From Myxococcales bacterium (lineage in GTDB: Bacteria; Myxococcota_A; Polyangia; Polyangiales; Polyangiaceae), in contig JAAFHJ010000016.1 of assembly GCA_013298325.1 (NCBI GenBank), positions 1 to 23,867 on the forward strand: DNA of 23,867 nt, in the 5' to 3' direction. The translations under genes and the position numbers were made by a program. Positions 14,576-20,555 of this stretch are shown here, in pieces (positions within the stretch are counted from its first letter, which is position 1; every line of letters starts with the position of its first letter). Below the pieces are notes generated by a model. That model was not told where the DNA came from and searched no databases. It worked only from the letters and a program-made list of their open reading frames with translations.

Positions 14576-16957
14576 CGACCGCCGCATGCGCGGGGAAGTG
14601 TCCGAAGTTGCCGCGTAAATGGGCACTGGGAGATCGCCGGCGCCGATCTCAGCAGCGGCCCGCGTGCGCACATAGCGGACCTCCTCGAAGGCTTCCGTTT
14701 CGAAGCCTTTTTCTGTGCAAACTACACGTGTAAGCCGCGCGTGCGTCGTGCTGCCGTCGAGAGCGATCGGGGCGACGATCACGCGGCCGACCCGATGCCA
14801 GGTCGCTGGGACGTCGGCGATCGTGAAACCGACGACGATGGCATCCCAGCGCGGATCCGCCGCAAATTCGCTGGCGAAGGCGTTCTCCGATCCGGCGTCT
14901 CGCGGGGCGGAGACAAACGCGTCGCCGGCGACAAGAGAAGCGTGGGGCCAGGCGGCAAGCGTTTCCGCCCCGACGGCGGCGTGGCTTGGGTCGAGTTCAA
15001 CGCCGAGGACGCTCCCCGTTTCGCCGACGATCGTCGCCAGGACGGCGGTTCCGTAGCCGGTCCCCGCGCCGAGGTCGAGGACGTGCATTCCTTTGGAAAT
15101 TCCGGCGAGTGTGAACGTCCGCAGGTAGGCGTGAAAGGCGCTCACCGAGCTGTCGCCGCTGGCGTCGAGGGGGATCGCGTGGTCCTTGTGGGCGTCGCCG
15201 AGGGCATCGAGGGGGACGAAACGCTCCCGAGGGACCGTCCGGAGCGCGTCGAGGATCGCGGGTTGCGAACGGACGGGCCCCTGTCTTTGTGGGCCCGCCG
15301 TCTCTCGCGTCTGCGAACGGACGGGCCCCTGTCTTTGTGGGCCCGCCGTCTCTCGCGTCTGCGAACGGACGGGCCCGACCGCGAGCCCGGCGATCGTCGC
15401 ATCGCGCCGCTCGGCGGCGTCGCGGGCGAAGTCGGCATCGTCGCGAAGCGTGCGCCGAGCCTCTGCGCTACGTCCGGTGTATTTAGCCCATGAATACCGA
15501 AGTTTACGGTAGTGCATGCGCGTCCGTGGCGCGAACTGCTCGATCTGGCCGTCGAGGGCGCGCCGGAAGTAGGCGCGCGACTCTTCGGCGCTGCCGCCGC
15601 CCGTTCCTCGGTAGGCAAAGTACTTGGGTGCATCCTGCACGAGAGGTGCGAAGAGTTCGTTCGTCAGCGCGACGCGCCGGTCGTAGCCAAGGTCGTAGGA
15701 GGGGTCGACCCACTCGCTGAGAAATTCCTGGTCGCCGTCTTTCCACCACTCGGGGCGGTAGAAGCGACAGCCGGTCTGCGCCTGCCAGGTGGCGCGATCG
15801 TCGTCGATGGGCGAGCCCGGGTAGAGGCGGAACGGGTCGACGGAAAGGAAGCCGGTCACGCCGCGCGGATCGTGGAAGAGGCGCTTCAGGTACGCGGCCG
15901 AAGTTCGCATGCTTGCTTCGGTTTCGCCGGGGTGGCCGACGATGACGTTCGCCCCCCACGGCAGATCGAGTTCGCGGGCGCGCGCGGAAACGTGCTCCAT
16001 CTTCGCCAGGTAGTCGTCGAGGCGACCCGACTTTCGAATCCGTGCAAGCTGCACCGGATCGCCCGACTCCAGACCGAACCCGGGCGCACAATTGGCCGCC
16101 TGAAACAAACGGAGATCTTCGTCGTCGATCATGTCGACGCGCACGAGGAGCCAGGTGCGGACCGTCTTGATGCCGCTCCGGGCGAGCCCCTCAAGGAAGG
16201 CCCGCCGCCACTGCTTTCGCATGCCGAAGAGGGCGTCGGCGACGTAGACGGTCCATCGCTCGAGATTCAAAAATTGGTTAAGATTTTTGAACTCTTCGAG
16301 CGCACGCTCGACGTCGAAGGCTCGCCAGGAGGTCTCCCGTTTTGCCCGTTCCATGCAGAATGCACAGTCAAAGGGGCAGCCGCGGGAGAGGTAGATCTCC
16401 GCCTGGCTCGCGATGCGCCGCGCGACCGATTTGTAGCGATTGAGAAGGGACCAATCGGACAGCGGGAGTTCGTCGTAGTGGGCGATGGCGTCGGGGCCGA
16501 GGGTGAGTCCCCGCAGCGACTCGCGCACGCCGCCGGCTACCGCTTCGACGATCGTGACGAGCGGCTTCTCCCCTTCGCCGACGACGCAGACGTCGAAGCC
16601 GTCGTCGGGCGTGAAATCGCCAGGGCGCGCGCTCGGGTGGTAGCCGCCGGCGACGACGATGGTTTCCGGCGAAATCTCTGCAATTCGCTGCGCGATCGCC
16701 TGGCAGAGGAGGTAGTCGTAGCTTGAGTAGCAGGAGAGGCCGATGATGCTCCACGGCCGGCCGTTTTCGTCGCCGGCGAGCATCTTCCAGATATCGGTCC
16801 CCAGCGCCCGCTCGGCGCCTAGATCGCGTACCGCGACGGAAGCGCCTGTTTTTCCGCGAACATAGGTCGCCAAACCGACGAGCTGGGGAACTCCAAAATT
16901 CCCCGCCGCGGCGCCGTGGGTTCCCGGCCACACCAACAGGAGCGAGACCTGGTTCAT
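14555..16957 (-). CDS. B12-binding radical SAM enzyme fused to PIMT-like methyltransferase
   Basis: 800 aa. Residues 1-150 are a Rossmann-like cobalamin-binding domain (LLLVWPGTHGAAAGNFGVPQLVGLATYVR, VVAGGYHPS, VCVVGEGE). Residues 185-400 are the radical SAM barrel with C194-x3-C198-x2-C201 for the [4Fe-4S] cluster, GANVIVGHPGETE and a later SVDPFRLYPGSP. Residues about 400-525 are an accessory domain. Residues 527-565 are a repeated linker (GPVRSQ units). Residues about 566-790 resemble protein-L-isoaspartate O-methyltransferase, with LDLGAGTGYG (about 626-635) for SAM binding. B12 radical SAM enzymes often methylate unactivated carbons; PIMT-type enzymes methylate Asp or isoAsp side chains. 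The gene follows the six-repeat precursor by 13 nt, so the precursor is the likely substrate. The 3' end overlaps a convergent gene by 21 nt. Confidence 0.85.
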   Translation of the reverse strand: MNQVSLLLVWPGTHGAAAGNFGVPQLVGLATYVRGKTGASVAVRDLGAERALGTDIWKMLAGDENGRPWSIIGLSCYSSYDYLLCQAIAQRIAEISPETIVVAGGYHPSARPGDFTPDDGFDVCVVGEGEKPLVTIVEAVAGGVRESLRGLTLGPDAIAHYDELPLSDWSLLNRYKSVARRIASQAEIYLSRGCPFDCAFCMERAKRETSWRAFDVERALEEFKNLNQFLNLERWTVYVADALFGMRKQWRRAFLEGLARSGIKTVRTWLLVRVDMIDDEDLRLFQAANCAPGFGLESGDPVQLARIRKSGRLDDYLAKMEHVSARARELDLPWGANVIVGHPGETEASMRTSAAYLKRLFHDPRGVTGFLSVDPFRLYPGSPIDDDRATWQAQTGCRFYRPEWWKDGDQEFLSEWVDPSYDLGYDRRVALTNELFAPLVQDAPKYFAYRGTGGGSAEESRAYFRRALDGQIEQFAPRTRMHYRKLRYSWAKYTGRSAEARRTLRDDADFARDAAERRDATIAGLAVGPVRSQTRETAGPQRQGPVRSQTRETAGPQRQGPVRSQPAILDALRTVPRERFVPLDALGDAHKDHAIPLDASGDSSVSAFHAYLRTFTLAGISKGMHVLDLGAGTGYGTAVLATIVGETGSVLGVELDPSHAAVGAETLAAWPHASLVAGDAFVSAPRDAGSENAFASEFAADPRWDAIVVGFTIADVPATWHRVGRVIVAPIALDGSTTHARLTRVVCTEKGFETEAFEEVRYVRTRAAAEIGAGDLPVPIYAATSDTSPRMRRSLPVVAR
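14688..14713 (+). terminator. Intrinsic terminator for the plus-strand precursor unit, inside an antisense coding region
   Basis: AAGGCTTC (14688-14695) pairs with GAAGCCTT (14702-14709) around a 6-nt loop CGTTTC, and TTTTTC runs through 14708-14713. It reads in the plus direction, 113 nt after the stop at 14575, and lies within the methyltransferase domain encoded on the minus strand. No other terminator-like structure was seen for this unit. Confidence 0.6.
15264..15376 (-). repeat. 48-bp in-frame tandem repeat in the interdomain linker
   Basis: Units start at 15264 and 15312, with a partial third at 15360-15376; the two full units appear identical. Each encodes 16 residues including GPVRSQ and TRETAGPQRQ, so copy number can change without breaking the frame. 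The unit contains two GGGCCC-type blocks about 18 nt apart. The core is shared with 20001-20026. Confidence 0.9.
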
Positions 16958-16970
16958 CGGAGGTTCGTTC

Positions 16971-17360
16971 CTATTTTCTAAGCGGCGTCAGACAGGGGTG
17001 CGGCGGCGGCTGCGGCGGAGCTACGACTTTCAAGCACGGCTGCGGCGGTGCAACGATCGACAAGCACGGGTGCGGCGGGGGCGGCGAGAGGCACGGGTGC
17101 GGGGGCGGGCCGCCATCTGGCTCGTCGGCGAGCGGCGGCGGCATCGGCTCCCCGGCGTCCGGATTTGGCAGCGGGGTGAGGCAAGGCATCGGGATCGTTA
17201 CCGTTTCCCCAGCGTCTTGCGGCGTTGCCACCTGGGAGAGGCACGGCTGCGGAGGCGGATTTTCCCGGCAGCCATCGGCGGTGAGGCCGGCGAGTGCCGA
17301 TGCGACCAAGAGGGCCCGTCGCCGCAGGACCGCGGCGCGATCGTCGTCGTGGGTGCTCAT
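16971..17360 (-). CDS. Putative multi-core RiPP precursor with six PxPCL repeats
   Basis: 129 aa. The ATG (17360) overlaps the TGA of the SPASM enzyme gene as ATGA, and GGGGGG lies just upstream. Residues 1-30 form the leader (DDDRAAVLRRRALLVASALAGL); RRALLV resembles a Tat-type signal start, and C31 could be a lipidation site. Residues 35-125 contain six P-[Q/H/M]-P-C-L-[S/T/K] motifs with cysteines at 40, 60, 90, 99, 109 and 123. The spacers are Pro-rich, with P-x-D-A-G and P-D-G-G in the first half. Repeats 3 to 6 are packed more tightly (9-14 residues apart) than the first ones. Gene position between two radical SAM genes strongly suggests it is their substrate. The product, export route and final processing are not visible. 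I do not recognise a named family. Confidence 0.75.
   Translation of the reverse strand: MSTHDDDRAAVLRRRALLVASALAGLTADGCRENPPPQPCLSQVATPQDAGETVTIPMPCLTPLPNPDAGEPMPPPLADEPDGGPPPHPCLSPPPPHPCLSIVAPPQPCLKVVAPPQPPPHPCLTPLRK
16986..17252 (-). repeat. Six degenerate protein-level repeats PxPCL[S/T/K]
   Basis: Motif copies end in CLS, CLT, CLS, CLS, CLK and CLT. The position before the second Pro is Q, M, H, H, Q and H. Codon use differs between copies, so the array is old or under peptide-level selection. Confidence 0.85.
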
Positions 17361-18490
17361 TTGCCCCCCGTCGTCGGAAGGACCGGCAGTTCACCGCGCC
17401 GTTTCGCGCGCCCGAGAGGAACGTAGGTGCCTCCGTTCCGCGCCGCGGCCAGGCGGGCGGCGAGGGCGTCGTCGACGTGCTGGGCAACGAACGGATCCAA
17501 CCCGGCAAATTCCGACGGGCGGTCGTCGGTCGCGGCGGCCGCGGCTCCACACCCACCGATGCAGGATGCACGCATCGGACACGGCGCACAGAACTCGGGC
17601 GTGACGTCCCGGTACTGGGCCACCTTCGGTCCGGTCACCATCGCTGCGAAGTTGTCGGTGTGTCCGTCGCCGAGGGTCGTCGCATGCAAGGTGCAGTTAC
17701 GCAGCTTGCCGTCGGTTCCAAGAGCAAATTCCTGGGCTTCCGTGCCGATCGGGCAGCTCGAAAACGTGATCTTGGGGAACTCTTTTGTGTCGATGACGCA
17801 CGGGGGGATCGGCATCGTCACCTGGATCCGCATGCCGTCGGCGAAGGTATGGGCCTGGCGGAGCGCGTCGAGGAGATCGCTCCGGGAAGGGAGCAGTTCG
17901 GCGGTATGCGTGGCCGCGTAGCCGGCTGGCGAAAAGCGGGAGAGGGCGATGTCGCGAACGCCGAGGCTCGCGAACTTTTCGAGGGTCGCGCCAACGTGGT
18001 GGGCATTCTTGCGCGTCACCACGATGCAGCCACAGACCTTTACGCCGTGGCGGGTGAGCGCTTCGACGCCCGCGATGGTGGCATCAAAGTGCTCGCCATT
18101 TACGTGTGCTTCGTGGATCTCCTTCGTGGGACCATCGAGCGTCACCTGCACGAAGTAGGGGCGAAACGGCGCGAGCTTCTCGGCGATTGTATCGGTGATG
18201 AGACCGCCGTTGGAGATGATGAGCGCGCGCGTCCCTTTACTCTTAAGTAGTTCCAAAATTTCAAAAATATCGGCTCGCGCGAACGGCTCTCCCCCGGTCA
18301 GCGTCACGTGGTCAAAGGCGACTTCGTCCAAGGCCTTTCCCAAGATCGTCGTGAGTGTTTCCGTCGAAAGCGCGCGCGCTTCGCTCTTGTCACCGCGCCA
18401 GTCATTGTAGCAATAACTGCATTTTTGATTGCAGTACGGGGTCAGCTCGACGGCGAGCGCGTGACGGCGTGGGCGGGCGGTTTCGGCCAT
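17357..18490 (-). CDS. Radical SAM/SPASM peptide-modifying enzyme
   Basis: 377 aa from ATG 18490. An in-frame TTG at 18529 overlaps the upstream stop as TTGA and follows AGGA, so it may be the true start and adds 13 residues. The radical SAM cluster motif C20-x3-C24-x2-C27 (CNQKCSYCYNDW) is followed by GGEPF (66-70). The SPASM region has CPIG, then an RNC motif after GTDGKL, and a final C-x2-C-x5-C-x3-C set (FCAPCPMRASCIGGC), consistent with two auxiliary iron-sulfur clusters. SPASM enzymes of this kind form thioethers, C-C or other crosslinks in ribosomal peptides. No separate RRE domain is evident at the N-terminus. It sits directly upstream of, and overlaps, the six-repeat precursor, the usual arrangement for a maturase and its substrate. 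An anaerobic sulfatase-type maturase is less likely because no sulfatase is nearby. Confidence 0.88.
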   Translation of the reverse strand: MAETARPRRHALAVELTPYCNQKCSYCYNDWRGDKSEARALSTETLTTILGKALDEVAFDHVTLTGGEPFARADIFEILELLKSKGTRALIISNGGLITDTIAEKLAPFRPYFVQVTLDGPTKEIHEAHVNGEHFDATIAGVEALTRHGVKVCGCIVVTRKNAHHVGATLEKFASLGVRDIALSRFSPAGYAATHTAELLPSRSDLLDALRQAHTFADGMRIQVTMPIPPCVIDTKEFPKITFSSCPIGTEAQEFALGTDGKLRNCTLHATTLGDGHTDNFAAMVTGPKVAQYRDVTPEFCAPCPMRASCIGGCGAAAAATDDRPSEFAGLDPFVAQHVDDALAARLAAARNGGTYVPLGRAKRRGELPVLPTTGGK

Positions 18491-18525
18491 GGAGGGCCCG
18501 ATGGTCGAGGGTCGCGGCGCTACGG

Positions 18526-19437
18526 TCAAGGATCCTGCGTGAGCACGCGTCGAAGTTCTCGCCCGAGGACCGCGTCATCGGCGTCGTGGCCGACTTGGGC
18601 CGCGACGCGCACGAGCGGCGAGTCGTCGATGCGAAGGGGAACCTCGTGGCGGCGGCGTGCGAGGAGCAGGAGCGCACCGACCCGTTCTTCCTCGGGAAGT
18701 CGCTCGTCCTCGGCGACCGCGCGAAGGAAGGATTCGTCGGGGCCACAGCTCCTGTAGTTCGGCATCGTTGGCGCCGCGCCGTGGGCATCAAGCGCCGCGA
18801 GAAACGGCTCGACATCGCTCGGGACGGTTAGCGGCGGAAGGCCGAGTGGGTGGTCGTTCCGAAGCTCGCCGGCGACATGAAGATCTAGCCCGTCGAGGAG
18901 CGTTTCGATCACGTGCTCGGGCGCTTCGAGATCGACGAGCGTCGCGCCATCCCCCTCTTTCGCAGCATAAATGCGTACATGAAGCCCCTGTTCCGTCCGC
19001 GTCGCAGAAACCAGGCGGGCAGGACGCATGTAGGATTCACGGGTTCCCCAGGGCTCAACGAGCTGGAAGCCGCCTCGAAACGGCATGATTTCCACCGTTC
19101 GCCGCTCGCTTCGGGCTCCAAAAATCCAGCCACGGAGGGCGTCGCGCACCTTTCCGGCGGCCGCCGCTCCGCCGACGAACACAGCGCCGAGGAACTTGAT
19201 CGAAAATATTGCAACATGCACGTAAATGAGCGCGAGGAGCAGTGCCGCTGCGACGACCGCAAATCCAAGGAGTTGCGCGACGCCACGGGCCAGCGCCGCG
19301 CCGCTTTTCGGCGTCCTTCGGCGAAGGGCGCGCGCCCCGTTTCCGAAGGGATTCTTCGGCACGGCGAGGAGCTGTTCGAGCAGCGGGTGGGGCGATGGCG
19401 TGCGTTTGATGGCGTGGGCGACGCTACTCCTTCCCAA
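18526..19437 (-). CDS. Membrane protein of unknown function at the head of the radical SAM operon
   Basis: 303 aa if the TTG at 19437 is used; GTG 19362 gives 278 aa. Neither has a good ribosome site, and a GGGAAGGAG lies between them without a usable start. Two hydrophobic segments at about 53-80 and 82-96 (LLGFAVVAAALLLALIYVHVA, then FLGAVFVGGAAAAG) are followed by a soluble domain from about 100 to the end. That domain has a Glu-rich helix (DESFLRAVAEDERLPEEERVGALLLLARRR), which could be a HEAT-like or helical interaction surface. The stop lies 35 nt before the preferred start of the SPASM enzyme gene and overlaps its TTG alternative. Co-transcription suggests a link with peptide export or localisation, but no transporter motif is present. 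Not recognised. Confidence 0.6.
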   Translation of the reverse strand: MGRSSVAHAIKRTPSPHPLLEQLLAVPKNPFGNGARALRRRTPKSGAALARGVAQLLGFAVVAAALLLALIYVHVAIFSIKFLGAVFVGGAAAAGKVRDALRGWIFGARSERRTVEIMPFRGGFQLVEPWGTRESYMRPARLVSATRTEQGLHVRIYAAKEGDGATLVDLEAPEHVIETLLDGLDLHVAGELRNDHPLGLPPLTVPSDVEPFLAALDAHGAAPTMPNYRSCGPDESFLRAVAEDERLPEEERVGALLLLARRRHEVPLRIDDSPLVRVAAQVGHDADDAVLGRELRRVLTQDP

Positions 19438-19458
19438 AAAACGTGCGAACGTTGCGCG

Positions 19459-20406
19459 GTGTCCCTTCGCTCGCCTCCACCGTCGCCGTGGCGCGCATGC
19501 GTCGCCGGTCTGCTTTTCCTCGTCGCCTGCCGGAAGCCGGCGGCGGTCGACCTGCGGCCCGACGCGTCCTCGCCGCGCGTGACCAGCAATCCTATAGATT
19601 ATAAGGCTTTTTCTACAGCTTCCGAGGCGCTTGCCGTCGTCCTTGCGACGAAACCGCGCGTCGTGGCCTTTGGCGAGGCCCATGCGCGGGCCGGCGCGAC
19701 CGGCAAGTCGACCGTCGAACGCTTTCAGGAGGAACTGTTGCCCCAGGCCGCCGGCGTACGCTCGCTGATCATCGAGCTCGTCGTCCCGAATCCGGCCTGC
19801 ACAAAGGCGGAGATCGCCCCCGCGCGCGCGACCGGCGCCGAGATCGCGAAGGGGCAGCACGCCGAGAATCAGAACCATTACCTCGCCCTCGGTAATGCGT
19901 CGAAAAGGCAGGGAATTACTCCGTTTCCTCTGGTGCCCACCTGTGAGGCGTTTGCAGCGATCGGCGAGGCCGCCGCAGAGACGCCTGATGGTGGCGTCGG
20001 GAGAGACGGCGGGCCCGTCCGTTCGCGACCGCCCACAACGACAGGTGGGGACGTCGCCGCGATGCTCACACTCGTCGCGGCGACCGCGGGCACGCGCGCC
20101 GAGACCTTGCTGGCGGCTGACGACAAAGGCCTCTGGATGTACGGCGGCGCCCTCCACAACGACCGCCTCCCGCGCGCGGGGACCGAGGATTTTTCCTTCG
20201 GACCGCGCCTCGATCGGGCCACCGGGGGGAGCTACGCGGAGGTCGACCTCGTACTCCCCGACCAGATCGAAGCGACCGACGTCTGGAAGCGGCTCCCTTG
20301 GTATTCGATGTATGATGCACGGACACAGTCCGATCGCGCTTGGCTCTACGAGATCGCGCCCCGCCGGTGGGTCCTGTTTTTCCCCGCCGATCGACCGCGG
20401 CCGTAA
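19459..20406 (+). CDS. ChaN/EreA-like lipoprotein
   Basis: 315 aa. The GTG start at 19459 gives a lipoprotein signal ending LFLVAC (C24), which supports it. The fold resembles the EreA/ChaN (Tiki-like) superfamily. G72-E73-A74-H75 in VVAFGEAHARAG matches the GExH motif, and H233 in WMYGGALHND fits the later conserved histidine. Members bind haem or act as hydrolases (erythromycin esterase, Tiki proteases). RSLIIELVVPNP is a typical strand-turn. Residues 181-190 are encoded by a GGGCCC-bearing repeat shared with the fusion enzyme (GPVRS in both). The start is only 21 nt from the TTG of the divergent membrane protein gene, so one start or the shared promoter is uncertain. The envelope location is likely; substrate is unknown. 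Confidence 0.75.
   Translation: MSLRSPPPSPWRACVAGLLFLVACRKPAAVDLRPDASSPRVTSNPIDYKAFSTASEALAVVLATKPRVVAFGEAHARAGATGKSTVERFQEELLPQAAGVRSLIIELVVPNPACTKAEIAPARATGAEIAKGQHAENQNHYLALGNASKRQGITPFPLVPTCEAFAAIGEAAAETPDGGVGRDGGPVRSRPPTTTGGDVAAMLTLVAATAGTRAETLLAADDKGLWMYGGALHNDRLPRAGTEDFSFGPRLDRATGGSYAEVDLVLPDQIEATDVWKRLPWYSMYDARTQSDRAWLYEIAPRRWVLFFPADRPRP
20001..20026 (+). repeat. Collapsed copy of the linker repeat, in frame inside the ChaN-like gene
   Basis: GAGAGACGGC-GGGCCC-GTCCGTTCGC matches the repeat at 15264-15376 (opposite strand) with the segment between its two GGGCCC-type blocks removed. Both genes read GGGCCCGTCCGTTCG as GPVRS. Confidence 0.75.
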
Positions 20407-20490
20407 GCGGACGGACGCGCTTGTAGAGAACTGCGCGCCGTCTCCCGCTTCGCGGACGGACGCGCTTGTAGAGAACCGGACGGACGCGCT
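20407..20490 (+). repeat. Tandem repeat with 45-bp period after the ChaN-like gene
   Basis: A 25-bp unit (begins GCGGACGGACGCGC, ends TAGAGAAC) occurs at 20407-20431 and again at 20452-20476, separated by a 20-bp spacer. A partial copy (CGGACGGACGCGCT) abuts at 20477-20490. It fills most of the 149-nt gap between the ChaN-like gene and the S41-like gene. Confidence 0.85.
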
Positions 20491-20555
20491 GCGGCGTGTG
20501 ATATTTTCGTCAAGTTCCTTTACTTGCGGGGGGATCGCGACAAAGTCCTGCGCCT

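Noticed and set aside
15264..15376. CRISPR-like array
   Set aside because: Two and a half adjacent identical units without spacers, inside a gene and in frame.
19438..20157. N-terminal extension of the minus-strand membrane protein
   Set aside because: Arg/Gly-rich antisense of the ChaN-like gene.
20407..20490. CRISPR-like array
   Set aside because: Only two full repeats, a single 20-bp spacer and no cas genes.
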